Assembly (NCBI GenBank): GCA_010015805.1 | Contig: ML978135.1 | Span: 434,001 to 498,000 of the forward strand | Direction of reading: 5' to 3' | DNA: 64,000 nucleotides | Source: Rhizodiscina lignyota | Lineage: Eukaryota > Ascomycota > Dothideomycetes > Aulographales > Rhizodiscinaceae | Made by a program: the position numbers and the translations under genes | In this document: positions 44,451-56,384 of the stretch, in pieces | Numbering within the stretch: position 1 is the first letter of the stretch | Layout of the letters: the number at the start of each line of letters is the position of its first letter | The notes under the pieces: generated by a model | The model's input: the letters and a program-made list of their open reading frames with translations, nothing else | Database searches by the model: none | Told to the model about the DNA's origin: nothing

Positions 44451-45640
44451 GATGGTAGTTTGGCCCTCGCGTGAGAGGTAAATGTGATTGCTTTTCCGCC
44501 GGAGTTAGAGTAATCCTTTGTGTACGTGGTTTGTGCCTTGCAGCTTCCTCTTATGACCGCGTCGGATAGATGAGGATATCAGGTGAGGGAAAGGTGAGTG
44601 TTGACTAAAGCGGCAATTGAGAAATGCAGAATCAGTTTGAGAGTGAGGGAACGAGAGGAACAACAAGAGAAACGAGCGTTAAGTAGTGGCAGAGGAAAAG
44701 GAAGCGAGATTGTTTGCTGTCTTGCCTTGCTCGAAGGGAGGCTGTTGTGGTGGCACAACAACAGCTCATTCGAGGCGCAAGTACGGGAGAGGTTGGGCCA
44801 ACTACGTCACGCTTCGAGCTGTCGTGATCTGTGCCACGCCTGGCCATCCAATGTTTCACTCGAGTGCTGATGGATCCTTACTCGCATCGAAGAAGCATCC
44901 CGGCTGCGCGCGGTGATTGGAGGAATCTCACCGTCCCATCGGCTGATATTCGGGTCGCATCGTGGAGAAAGTGTGGGCCCGCCCTGTCGCTCGGCCGACT
45001 TCGGTCGTGTCGTGTTCTCGACCTTTTCGCGTCTCCCAGCTTCGACAAAGTTCGCCAGGCTGTCTCGTGCGCCAAGTGTCGGCGTGAATTCCTTGGTCTG
45101 AGTGCACGACGGATAGCAAGTGGCCATGTTCTCTCTCTGTGAAAATGGAAACATGGGGAGGCTGGCAATAAGCTCGACTCCAGCGCAATTGAACTGATGG
45201 ATTGTAGCGCGTTTGGACGTCAACGGAGTCTGTTCGAGACGCGGCATCTTACATGATGAACTTCGAACACATCAAGGCGAAGCTGTGAGCAAGACAGATA
45301 CTACGATTTGCACTCAAGGATGAAGACGATGACACGATGCACGGTAGACAGTAGACACTGAGCAGGACGCAAGGTTGATATATTAATTTCAATCAACAGT
45401 CTGTTGAAAGGAGGGTATCTTGAAGGAGTCGTCCTGCGCCTCCATTACTCCCTCTGAGGCGGCCGACCGCCTTCATTAAGTATCGTATTCGTTATCCCTC
45501 ATGCCCGAGACCCACACACGGTCCCTGAGCCCATCGCTCAAAGGTCGCTAGAAACGCAGCAATAAAGCCAACCACGTAAACGTCAAGTAGCGTACAAGAA
45601 GTTGTTAAAGACGTAACAATCCGTGTGCTGTTCGCCGCAG
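44451..45640. other. 1.2 kb without a recognisable gene
   Basis: Frames such as 44807-45247 (minus) and 44831-45142 (plus) overlap each other on opposite strands and lack motifs; treated as chance frames in GC-rich DNA. Confidence 0.4.
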
Positions 45641-46383
45641 TTACTGTTTGGCGATTGCTGCTGCCCTCGCGCCGACCTCCCCGTGTATTATCTCCAGGAG
45701 TTTCCGTAATGTTTCTTTGCTCTGGCCTTTGATGTCCTCGCCGCCGTCGTCGTCATCCTTGGTGAGGAGCTCTATCGTCTTTCGAAGCTTCTCGTATGCT
45801 GCACTGAGCTCCGAGTGGCTTGTCTCGAGGTTCCGGTACTTCTCGGTAAGTGCTGACAAGGCTGTCTCGAGGTCACGTGCATGCTTCTCTTTCCGCTCCC
45901 TGAAAGCGCGCTGTGCTGCTCGGTTTTGAGCTCTTCGACGGCCGCTGGTGGCGTGTGTGCGTTGCTCTTGACCCGATGATCTGGAGACAGGTACCGAAGT
46001 AGCTGTGATGGGGCTCGGGATTGGTGGGTAAGAGAGCTCGGCCAGCGGCGGTTGCGGGCTGCAGTATGCTGACTCGTCTGCGGAGCCAAAGTCGCTGGGT
46101 GTCATTGGTAGTTGGTAGGGGAACTTGATGTCCTCTTGCGCGATGTGGCTATACGACGGTTGGTACAGATGTGCTGGAGCGACTGAATCGAACTCGGACA
46201 GTATCTGATTAGAAAAGTCAGCACTTGGAACGCGAATGGTCTGTTCGAGGACAGGTCTCTTACAGGTGAGCCGCTGAGTGATGGGGTTGCAGACATCTCC
46301 GGCGAGTATTCAAAGTTCTCGCCGTGCTGGTAGTGATGTTGGTTCTGGAGCTGCATCCAGTAATCCATATGCTGAGTGTCCAT
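45641..46383 (-). CDS. bZIP transcription factor, Yap/AP-1-like
   Basis: Two predicted exons (46383-46264, 46204-45641) give 227 residues. The start is MDTQHMDYWMQLQ; another in-frame ATG at 46446 would add 21 residues. The 59-bp intron (GTAAGA...AATCAG) joins SLSGSP|ILSEFD. The bZIP basic region is RRRAQNRAAQRAFRERKEKH, carrying the N-x2-A-Q-x2-F-R signature of the fungal Yap family, which favours TTAC-containing sites. The leucine-zipper heptads follow in LETALSALTEKYRNLETSHS. The N-terminal half is Gln/His and Ser/Pro rich and could be an activation region. No Yap1-type cysteine-rich redox domain is visible, so it is closer to short Yap relatives than to Yap1. Nuclear. Almost 4.8 kb upstream is gene-free. 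Confidence 0.88.
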
Positions 46384-49300
46384 GCCCAATGAGTGGTCAA
46401 GGCGGAGCTTAGGCGCAGTTGAGGGAAGAAAAAGAGAGGGGGGCAAGAGGGGATGATATCCTTTTGTGGTATTGCTCTCAAGTGACGTGACCCTGCGTGG
46501 TATAAGGCTAGATGACAGAGGTGAGAAGTTTTATATAATCAGCTTTTACTGGCAAACAGTCGGCTTTGTAACTTTTTACGATTGCAACAGGATTCGCCGA
46601 TCTCTTATACCAAACCTTTGGACCTGGGAGTTACGAGCGGCTGCTACCTTGCCCTGGCTTTCATCAGAGTGCTGCGATCCCTGCGGGGGCTCCGTCCTGC
46701 TACTCCGAAAGCGTGTGGACGTTGTTGCGGATTGCGCCAGCGGCAACGCGGTGATAGGAGAATGACGGGGGCTCGCGATGCTGCGACGCGTGCTGCCCAT
46801 CATTCGCACAGATTCACGGCCCCCATCGCTCACCGTCTCTTTGCTCGGAGCCGGCAGGGCGGTAGCGACAATGCTGAATGGGTTGATGGTTGCAGAGGGG
46901 ACGACGCCTCGTCCGAGTCAGAAGAGTTGGCCAGGACGTGGCTTGCAGAAGCGGGACGAAGGTTCATAGGACGTGTGCCCTACGCCCTGCAGCGCCGGAT
47001 CTGCAACCAGCGCAACGGGCATGTGGGCCATCGTGCCCACCAAAGCGGCATGGATGTCATGGCTGCAGCAGCGTCGAGGGTGTTGGCAGCACGAGCACCT
47101 CAGCCTTGCCGGATGCGGGCATTGATAGCTCGCGACGACCTCATACAGCCGACATATCACACGGCGCGCTTGCGGGGTGTTTCTGCGCGCTGCTGCAGGC
47201 AGGGAAATTAGTCAAGCGCTGCAGGCCTTAGTCAAGGCGTAGTGCCTGGGTGCAAAGCTTCTGGAAAACTTCTAGCTCCAGATGAAGCGCCGTAAGGTTG
47301 GCAGATTGAGTGATGAGAGCATGTGCGCTCAATTGGGGCGGCGACGCGATCCGCAGGTGGTGATGTCCCCTTCTCGCACTTCCGCAGAGCACACCAAGCA
47401 CCGACAAGCCCCCCGGGACACGCTCTCGCTGCTGCTGCTACCCTCCAGCCTCTATGCCCGCCGCTCAGCGCTTGACGTCATGTCTCGTGTTGCGACGAGA
47501 ATAGCAAGAGAGAGGTACGTCGTGGTTCTGGCAGCACGAGCGTGCTCAGAGACTGCTCCGGCCTCACCGAGCGACGCCCGCGCCAACGCCGTCAGCGCCG
47601 CCGCATGTCCGGGCTGCCGCGCTTCTCGGTTTGCTCGGCTGTCTGTGCTGGCTGTTGGAGACGGCTAGGGTGGCGGAAAGGCCAGTTCGGGCGGGTGCTT
47701 TAAAAGCGTTGAAGCAGCGTCGCCGTCGTTGCGCCGGCCATTATCAGTTGAGAGTCACCCTCGCCCGCCAGAGTCTGGCTTCGTGGACGGCTTCCGCTGC
47801 GCGGAGGACTCGCGCGAGTGGTGCCCGCGGCGGGGATGGTAGCGAGGGCACCAACCACTACGTGACGCTGTGCAAGCGTGCTCCTGGTCGGCGGTAGTGC
47901 CAAAGGCTCGCGAGCATACGGATACCACATGTACGCAAGCGCGAATCAAGGCGTACGGAAGCCGCTGGCGGCGCGTCAGCAGTCGTTCAGCGTACTCGGC
48001 TGTCGAGCACGTGTTGGAGTTGGACATCAGATAAAGCGCTGCCCACGGCGGATCTACGGAAATACTGGCCAAGGAGGCCTCCAGGGTTGTGGCAGCCTGA
48101 GTAGAGCGCTCTCCGACTGCCCACACTGCTCGCCTGCAGACCCTCGTATCGACGGGCACCAAGCCGAAGCTCCATGCCAGCGCGAAACTCTCACACGCCC
48201 GCTCCAGCTCGGCGGACTTGCCCCGACACTCGACAGCCATTGCACCAAGAGCAGTGGCCGCTAGCCGCATCCGGCCCACAGACTGCTGCTTTCCTGAACA
48301 GCACCACTGCACTCCTGCCTCCTCCACCTAGCCATAAGCCAAGCAGCCAATTTGCAGCACGGCACGTTCGGCCGGCCATCGACTCGTTCTTGCTCGGATG
48401 CGCCAGCTTCTGATTCACGCGTCGTACGATTCCCCTCGGCCCTTCACTTCTTCTGGGCGGACACGACATGCTCGAGCCGCGAGTATCCTACATTCGCCCA
48501 CCTCGCGCCTATCTACTCACCTTCCAGGCAATGGCATATTGTCCTTCTGCTGCACCTTGACCGCCTCCACAGCCATCATGCGACTCATCCTTCGACGATA
48601 TCGTCTCGCTCACACTGACCACCTCGAACGGCTCCCCAGTGGCCAGGCCAAGAGTTGCCGATCTCCCATCGCCTATCAATACCAAGCTTCGTGCATCCTG
48701 GCGTTCGCTGCGCTCCGAGATATCCTGCTCGCTGGCGTCAGCCTACTGGCGCGCAGCTTTTCGACCCCACCTCCAGCGAGCTTCCATGCGTCTTCCATGC
48801 AGGCAGATCCCAAAGTGTAGCGCAACGGCTTTTCCCAGCGATGCCCCTCCGTCCCCCAGTTTTCTGCCGCTTCGGGCAATTTGTCGTTGCCAGCTCGATA
48901 CACTGCGATGAGGAATCACCCGAGTCAATCGCAGCCGAGGGCTGGCCGCTGCCAGCCAATCGTTGCTCGCGTCGCCCTTCCTGCGCGAACGGGCCTAGTC
49001 TCCACCTCGCTCCAGCGGCGCTGCCATTGGCCAGCCCTGCCAGAATGCTGCCAGCCCGCCAGGATTCTCCTGTTGTCATCAAGAAGCAGCTTTGTCACGC
49101 TCGAGCGTCCAGACAGAGTGCTTGATATTGCTCGGCGACCTCTCTGAAACGTCTCTAGGTGGTGCTGCCCCACCATCGGGCCCGATTACTCTCGATTGCT
49201 TGCAGCGATGTGCTCTCTCTCGCTGCACGCCGTTTGTGTCCACCTCTGCGCCGCTCAGCTTCTAGCTCGACGTAGAGAAGCTTCGATACAGCGAAACCGT

Positions 49301-51148
49301 CACGCCGTCGAAGCGCTCTGCACGCCTCTTCCGCGTCACGCGCCGGTGCTCGCTGCTGCGCCAGTTCCTGCGTGCAGTGGCTCTCGGTGATCGTGATGAT
49401 CCAGCGCGAACGCTCCCAATTGCTGCACGCGGCGAATGGCCATCACGCTCCATCGGCGATGTCATCCGTCGGCAATGTGTTGCTCGAAGCCGGTGATTTT
49501 CGCCTCCGCCTTGAACTCGTTAGATCCCTTGATGCCGCTAATGCAGAGCCGCATGCCCATCCTTGCCTGTTACAAAACTTAGACTGGGGCCACTCCATCC
49601 ACACCTGACGTTTCCGCCCACATGCGGCGCTTGGTAGGCTCGATTTCCGCAAATCCCTGAGCATTGTTTGGGCGATCAATTACCAAGTTTTGGCCCCCCG
49701 CTCAAGGGTATCTAACTTTAAGGTTGGAAACAGGGGCCAGGGCAAGCGTCGCGTCTACAAGCCGTAGTGTGGATGCGGAGCCCATGCCATTATCAAGCCC
49801 TGTCGGCGAGAATCAACCAGCCGCCTTACAGCTGCACCGCACACACAGTATTCACTAGCCCGTGTCATATGTCTGTGTAGACTGCTGCTGATGTCTTCCA
49901 TGAGCTATCCCCTGGAGCTCTGGTTGAGGCTTGCGAACAGCAGCAACCGCTTGGAAGCCGTTTTGCGAACTGTAAGCAGCCACGCCATTTAACCACATAC
50001 CCACATAACCATCGCGACTACGCTAGCAGACGTCCAACCTCATACGGAATTGCTCACCCTGGGCAGTGCAGTGAGGGCATGCTGCAATTCCACATTCGTC
50101 TCACATTGAGCATCTCCGATGCAGTGCGGAATCGGGAAAGAGAGGGGAATGCGGAAAGTGATCCATCTCACGATATCCTCGATAAAGGGCGGCGTGCCGC
50201 TTTCGCAGAGCATCACCGCAATTCTCCAACCGACCGAGAAGTTCGATGATAGCGGAGCGGCACCAGGACTATCGAACGAATCATTGCAGACGGAGAAGCG
50301 CTTGGAGCAGACTGCAGCAATAGTAGCGCCATTAAGATGCGCGGCACGGCCAAGACCAATCGTCTTGACTCTTTAGCCACACCGGGGCCAGAACAGCCTC
50401 AGCTTTCGCCTACCAACTCGTATCCACAAAGTCTTGTCGTCAATTTCGCGTCAATCACATCCGGCCGGTAAGGCTGCCAAGTTATTGCACAAGGGGACCC
50501 TCTTGCTTCTGTATGCCGCAGGTTTTATATAATCAGCCTGCCTACGCTATCGTATATGATGGGCTGTGTACTGCCCCTCTCGCGAATAGTCGCCACCCGG
50601 TCAATGTTGGTTTTCTTCGCTTCAGCATGTTCCTCTATCGCTCGTGACTAGAGTGTAGACAGTTAGAGCCAAGAGATATACGAGCCCGAAGGGTAGGCGA
50701 AAGGAATCAGGCCCTCCTTCGCCGACGATTTCCACTCATGGGCCTATTTTGGAAATGCACATTGCTACTGCCCTTTGTAAGTAAGTACCTTTGTAAAGGC
50801 TCCAAGCCGCGGCAGCGTCGCCAAGAGTCTTTTACTCTCTTGGCTAGGTTATGAAAGCAAAAAGTCTATTCTGGCAGGTGGTTAATCACGAGACGACTCT
50901 ACTCTCTCCTCTTCCTTGCACTCACGGTTTCGCATGCAAGAGTTTCAGATGGTCATTTCTTCATTGGCCCCACCCTCTTAATTTTGGCTTTTATCCATTT
51001 CCTGTTTTGACGAGTAGTCTTTTTATTCTTATTTGCGGAGTAATCTTTTTGGTTCATTCCGCCCAGCAGCGGAATTGCATGGAAATACAGTATCACTCCT
51101 CCGCCCACCTCATCTCGCTGATTCCAACTTACCTCACTTCCTCATCCC
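46384..51148. other. 4.7-kb gene desert, GC-rich
   Basis: Many medium frames (up to 209 codons, e.g. 46582-47211 plus, 47755-48327 minus) overlap in several registers on both strands, are Arg/Ala/Ser-rich, and show no domain, which is typical of GC-rich non-coding DNA. It separates the bZIP start (46383) from the stop of the iron-dependent dehydrogenase. It could be an extended promoter, non-coding RNA locus or old decayed sequence. No tandem repeat found. Confidence 0.45.
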
Positions 51149-53710
51149 TCAATACAACCCCTTCACCAACTCCGCAATCTTGTCAAACATGGGGCCCTCC
51201 GTCAACTTCGACGCCCTCTCCACAATAATCGGCACCTGGTCCTCGCCCACGTTGTAGTCCTTCAGCGTCTTTTTGATGCCCAGCTCCTCGACCAGGCCCA
51301 AGATCCTGTCGCCCACCTTGCGCGCGTCCGCGCGGTCATCGCCGCTCCGCCCCTCGCCCAGGAAGGGCAGCATGCGCGCCAGCTGCGCCGCGTGCTCGGG
51401 CTCGTCGGCGCGCAGCTTCACCACGTGCCCGAGGGTGAGGGTGGAGGTGACGCCGTGCGGGATGCTGTACGGGCTGCCGAGCGCGTAGCCCAGCGTGTGC
51501 GACAGGCCCAGCGGGCCGTGCACGTTCAGGCCCAGGAAGCCCAGCGACGCGAAGGACGCGATCTGCAGCTGCGTGATAACGTCGGTGTCGGTGGGGTTCG
51601 CGCGGTATTTCGGAAGGTAGATGAAGAGGCTGCTGGCGGCCGACAGCGCGAGCTGGTGCTGGGGGACTTCGGTGGCCTGTGGGGTGTGGTTTGAAAGACG
51701 TTAGTCAGGTGTCCACTGTCTTGATCATCATCGGGTGCGGCTTCTGCATGAGATGAATGGAAGTGTGCATGGGGGACCGGAGTGTGGGTGAGCGTTGCCG
51801 TTAGTGCGTCTGGATCTAGATTTCGTGAACTTCCCGATCTTGGTCATGGGAAATAGCCTGAATTCCAGTATGTTTTCCATGTGGGCCCCCCTGAGGAATT
51901 ATAATCGCCTCCGATCATGGCCAAGGTTGCACACTACCGAAACACCTCTCGTGTTCGGCGGTAAGAATGGACTGCAGTCGCAATTGACCGTGGTAGAGCT
52001 AGGAAATAAGAACTTTGGGATATACGAGGCGCGGGACTGAGACAGGTGCCAGAGCGTTGGGCGAGACCCTGTGGCCACAGCGTCCTGCGGCTAGTAAGGT
52101 AGAGCAGCGGGAAGGGCTCCACCTGATCCACTCTGGTGGACAGGCATAGACGGTTGGAGAGGGTCCTACTGCAATAGGAATACAGTAAGACGAAAGAGAG
52201 TTGCAGATATTGATTTCTTTGAAGGATTCGAGGCGGTGCAATTGGGAACGCGCCGAAGTTGCAATCGCTTAAACGCTGGACGGAGGGTTTCTTGTGTGCT
52301 TTTGGGCATTGCAACGTCCGCATCGTCGGCCGACGTTCGCCGCGCGCTGTACATGTTTGACCGCGCGGGACGAAGTGCGCGACACGTACCGGGTGAAGGA
52401 GGAATTCTGAGACATGCCGAAAGCACGACGGGCGTGAATTGTCGGCAATTGCGGAAGACGTGAAAGCATCCAAAAGGATAAGAGGGGTTGTGGAGATACA
52501 TCGTTGCATGCAATTGGAAACCGCTCCCGAGGAAATGTGCGGTGATTCCGAAACGTTAAGCAAGGGAGTACAACATTTGGATTTGCAGTTGCACGATAAG
52601 CGAGACGGAGCAGGGCTGAAACATGGCCACGTTGAATCCGCATTAGTCAGGGCCCTGGGGGTAGATGTAGGGTCCTTGTGGTGGTGTGGTCACCGTCGGC
52701 ATGCCGTGGAAAGCCTGATATCCCTATCCCTGGGCGTGAAGTCGAATTGAATCTCACGATCCCGAGAGCGAAGGTGATCTATGCATCCTGCAGCTCGCGT
52801 AGAAGAGGTAGCGCCTGGCCTTACCAAGACGGTATGGGTCCCTTGAAGTTGGTGATCCCGAAAGCGAAGCAAATAATTGGAGTCATGGTACTTGAGAGGA
52901 GGAGGACGGCCGCCAATTCGGAGCATCACCAATTCGAGGTAGCGCTGCACGAAAGACTTTCTGGTGTGGTGACGCGAGTTGAAGCAAAAGCGGACTCACC
53001 GTAGGATGTATCATCAACTCCATTGCATGGTCCAGCGCCCTGAACCCCGTGCTCATGAATAAGTCCTTCGGCGTCTCCTTTGCGAAGATCGCGTCGTAGA
53101 TGATCGCATTGACGGCAATGTGCTCGCTCGCAATAGCGGTCTTCAGCCCCGTGTCTGTCGTCAGGCCAGCGCCCATCGTACACTCCGCAGCACTCAGAGT
53201 TGTGGGTATCGTTACATGATACAGCCACTTCCCACTCTTCTCATGATATCGGAATGAAATGCCCTTGGACGAGTCCATTGGCGAGCCACCACCGATGGAG
53301 ATGACGGTGTCAATGCTCGTGTCTTTCAGCAACTCTGCGACGATGTCGTCGAGCTGCGCAATTGGCGAGTGCTGCTTGATGTTCGCAAAGGTGCCTGCGT
53401 GCTTACTCCCGAGTAGCTTCTCGACGTTCTTGATGAGCGGAGTCTTCGTCGCGAGCGAGTTGCCGGTGATGATACAGGCCCTGGACGTCTCAGCCGGAAG
53501 CGTGGAGAGGAGGTACTTTTCGACAGAGTTGGGCCCATAGTACATGCCCTTCAAGTGAGTGGGTTGCCATGCACCGGCGAGCGGCGACGTGGTCGCTTCA
53601 ATCATCGTGGACTTGGTGCGGTCGAAGGTCTGTTTACTGAAGACAGGAGATCTGATGAGCTGACGGCGTAGGAAAGTGCAATTGAGAAGAAGAGGAAGTC
53701 TCACATTCAT
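51149..53710 (-). CDS. Iron-containing alcohol dehydrogenase (maleylacetate reductase-like)
   Basis: Exon 1 runs 53710-53000 and exon 2 51676-51149, together 412 codons; starting at the methionine at 53605 gives 377 residues, the family's usual size. The extra 35 N-terminal residues are basic and hydrophobic and could be a mitochondrial presequence. The NAD-binding motif is TVISIGGGSPMDSSKGI. Metal-binding residues are expected in ALDHAMEL and in LSHTLGYALGSPYSIPHG (two His-containing segments). Family order is preserved across the junction HPT|ATEVPQ. The enzyme would interconvert alcohol and ketone, or reduce maleylacetate in aromatic-ring catabolism. The only intron spans 1323 bp (51677-52999), more than ten times the usual size here. 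Exon 2 is also much more GC-rich than exon 1. Confidence 0.85.
51677..52999 (-). other. Exceptionally long intron (1323 bp) of the iron-dependent dehydrogenase gene
   Basis: Donor GTGAGT directly follows codon ACG at 53000. Acceptor CACAG precedes GCC at 51676. Joining the two keeps phase 0 and yields the continuous family sequence HPTATEVP. No conserved family segment is missing, so no exon is hidden inside. The inner DNA holds chance frames on both strands (largest 209 codons, 51934-52563 minus) with no recognised motif. Confidence 0.65.
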
Positions 53711-54076
53711 AAGGGAGGGAACAGGTGAAATAAGAGCTTAGAAATTGAAAGTCGATATGCTTGACCATCGGAGTTTAACGCAGCGAACGCGACGCGGCCA
53801 CGGGAGCTCGTGACGGCATCCCGAGGTTCCAAGGCTGCAAGTATCCCGGCCACCTGTTACCCGATCCAGCGTAGGTCGAATTGATTCCCTTCTTTATACA
53901 GCGCCATTGTGCGCTTACCTGCTGAAGCTGTGGACAATCGGCGCGGAGAAGCTTGAGCTGGTAAAGGAAGAGATGCATCGGGCAGTCGGTGTCTGTCGAT
54001 TTGCTCCTTCTTCCTGGCGTCAAGCCACAAATGCTTACAAAGAATTTGGATTGGGCAGAGGCCAAATATATACCCA
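53711..54076. other. Intergenic / promoter of the iron-dependent dehydrogenase
   Basis: Short region between the dehydrogenase start and the next possible gene's 3' end. Nothing recognised. Confidence 0.35.
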
Positions 54077-55217
54077 CTAATCATCGCTGTAGGCTTTGTC
54101 TCGCGATCTCTTCTTCTCCAACTTCTTCCTCCTCGGAAATTTCGACGGCAATCGTACATCTCCTCTCGCGGGTTCGATTTGTGCGACCACGTCAACTTCT
54201 AAGGACTTGCACTCCGCTCGCAGCGCTATGTCTAAACGCATCGTAGCGTCAAGAGTGGTAGATCTGCTGCCGGGTCTATCCAATCGCCGTGCCATCACAT
54301 CGATACAAGGCACCTGCTCCTCTATGAGCTGGATGTGGCCAGTCAAGCGTCAATATAGTTTGTGTTGCGCTTCTTCCGTCGCATTAACTCTATCACTCGA
54401 GCATGGGTTAGATCACAGTTAAGCGCTCTGCCGTTGGGCCAGTTCAGCTCTCCCTCCATTTCTTCAATCATTCGTATTGCTTCTTCTATGACCTCGGCAC
54501 GTTGGCTATGTGTTCATTGCAATCTTGAGATGAGCTTCTTCTGTTGTGCGCACAGATCTTTTCGGCTCTGCTCTTAATGCTGGGAACCCCTCTTCCTCAA
54601 GTTCGCACAGCTCACTGCAGGATCACTTTGAACATAGACCCTGCCTCTTCAGGCCTTTTGGCGGGGTTGCCCCAACATCTGTGAGAGTATTGATAACGTT
54701 TCTACGCGCGCTCGGGACATTGCTACTCACACATTACTGCGATTAGAGATATGTCCATTCCGCGGCACCTACGTGGTGAGTGCAGCTTTACTTGAATCAT
54801 ATATAGAACCGCGCTCGCAGAACGAGCCCCAATCGAACTCATCCTCCCAATCAAGATCCTCCGTGCGATCGCCGGTCGCAATGGCTGGCAAGCCCGCCTA
54901 CATGCGAATTAGATGCGAATACCATGCGAAAGAAAGCGAGAAGAGTGTTACCTGCACGCGCATCACATCCAGCATGCCCTCCACCACCTCCGGAATCGCA
55001 CCCAGCTCCTTCAACACCAGCACGCCGACCTCGATAGCATCTTTGGGCTTGTGCGTCTGCCCACGGCGAGCCTCCGCGCGACCATAGGCCTCAACGGCCG
55101 CCGTGTATTGACGCACGCAGTCCGCGAAAGCCGCGCGAGCATCCTCAATCTTGGCGTTGTGCGGGATCGGATCTCCCGCATGGGCCTGCGGAGCACGATG
55201 AGCTCGCTGACATGAGG
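54077..55217 (-). CDS. Possible multi-exon coiled-coil protein, fragmented reading
   Basis: Several minus-strand blocks look coding but I cannot join them into one clean gene. Block 1 (about 55180-54952) reads AKIEDARAAFADCVRQYTAA onward and ends at a GTAACA donor. Block 2 (from 54897) starts after a CATGTAG acceptor and reads AGLPAIATGDRTEDLDWEDE. Block 3 (about 54520-54370) reads QRAEVIEEAIRMIEEMEGEL. The last block is 54346-54077 (TGHIQLIEEQVPCIDVMARR to a basic tail). A TGA interrupts block 3's frame just upstream, and the frame changes before the last block. Either introns were missed or the gene is degraded. Function unknown. Confidence 0.3.
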
Positions 55218-55952
55218 CACGAAGGCCGGCGGGACCTATTCACGCAAATTAACATGCGACTCCTTCGATGGCTGATTCAAGCACGCCGACTCCTAAACCA
55301 AAAACAATAGCCACGTCAGTCGTCGCCCCGTATCCTCGTACCACTCATGTCACCAGCCCTCCCATCCAGGCACATTGTATCCGCGCCATCGTTGCGATTG
55401 CAATTTCAATCTTGCAGACCTTGCAGCCCTCTGAAGCTGACGCCGCACCTTATATACGGTATACATTGGGATAGGATGATGCTAATGAACTCACTTCGCC
55501 CATTGAGTCGGGTCTGATCACTATTCGCCCATCATCTTAGATTTGTCGGTGACTACGCAACATGAAGCGATTTCTTTCCGGTAACTTCTCCGAGTGTTTC
55601 ACCGTATGTTCTAACTTTGATCATGCCCGGCCGAATGAGGTTCATGGTGATTATTATATTCCTAATCCATCCACCTCTCGTCACTTTCTACCGGCGATGC
55701 ACCCTACATGCTTAGCAGTGTATTAATGGATATATAGGATTCCAAAGCACTATCGTTTTCGCGAGTAAGGTGGCCTGGTAGAGCGTCGTCGATCCATGCG
55801 ACGTCTCGCTTCTGCGGAATTCTTATAGCGAAGCCTCTTATACATTAACTTCCGGTTGGCCGTTTTACTATCTACATAAGAGTTCTCTCCGTTTAACGCC
55901 AGCCCACGAGCAGCAACACGCATCGACGATTAGCTCGCAACCACCGTACACC
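55218..55952. other. Intergenic, promoter side of the GFA-domain gene
   Basis: No gene seen. AT-rich stretch at 55620-55870. Confidence 0.35.
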
Positions 55953-56384
55953 ATGCCAACCGGTTCCTGCCTCTGCGGCAATATCCGCATTTCCTATGAC
56001 GGCGACGCCACTATGAAGGGCATCTGCCACTGCAACGATTGCCGCCGCCTCCCCGGCTTCGGCCTCGTCTTCGGCATTCCCGAGCAGGACTTCAAAATCA
56101 CGCATGGAGAGCCGAAAGTTTTCATCAAGGTCGCAGACTCGGGGAGAGACATACACACGTACTTCTGCGACAACTGCGGTACGCAGCTGTGGAGGACCAA
56201 CAACATGCCGGAGATGAAGGGGCTGGTTATGCTGCGGGCGCCGGTGATTGATCAGGTGGAAGAGATTGATGGCGAGAAGGGGAAGCCGACTGTCGAGATT
56301 TACGCGGAGAGACGTCCTGCATGGAAGGCGCCCGTTGAAGGAGCGGCGCAAATGAATAGTAGATGGGAGCCTATTGAGGCCTAA
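55953..56384 (+). CDS. GFA/CENP-V domain zinc protein
   Basis: Intronless frame of 143 residues, complete for the family. Zinc-binding cysteines are visible in SCLCGNIRISYDG (residues about 5-17), ICHCNDCRRLPG (about 28-39) and YFCDNCGTQLWR (about 72-83). This is the Mss4-like fold of the glutathione-dependent formaldehyde-activating/CENP-V family (DUF636). Despite the family name, formaldehyde activity is proven for few members, and most fungal copies have no known role. No signal peptide, so cytosolic. No functional link with neighbours is evident. Confidence 0.88.
   Translation: MPTGSCLCGNIRISYDGDATMKGICHCNDCRRLPGFGLVFGIPEQDFKITHGEPKVFIKVADSGRDIHTYFCDNCGTQLWRTNNMPEMKGLVMLRAPVIDQVEEIDGEKGKPTVEIYAERRPAWKAPVEGAAQMNSRWEPIEA

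Noticed and set aside
46582-47211. 209-codon plus-strand frame in the desert
   Set aside because: Arg/Ala/Ser-rich, overlaps other long frames on both strands, no motif or splice context; typical of GC-rich non-coding DNA.
47755-48327. 190-codon minus-strand frame
   Set aside because: Same GC-rich multi-frame region, no domain, no conserved-looking stretch.
51934-52563. 209-codon minus-strand frame inside the long intron
   Set aside because: Low-quality composition with many Ser/Arg/Cys; the flanking exons join perfectly without it. Kept only as part of the intron question.
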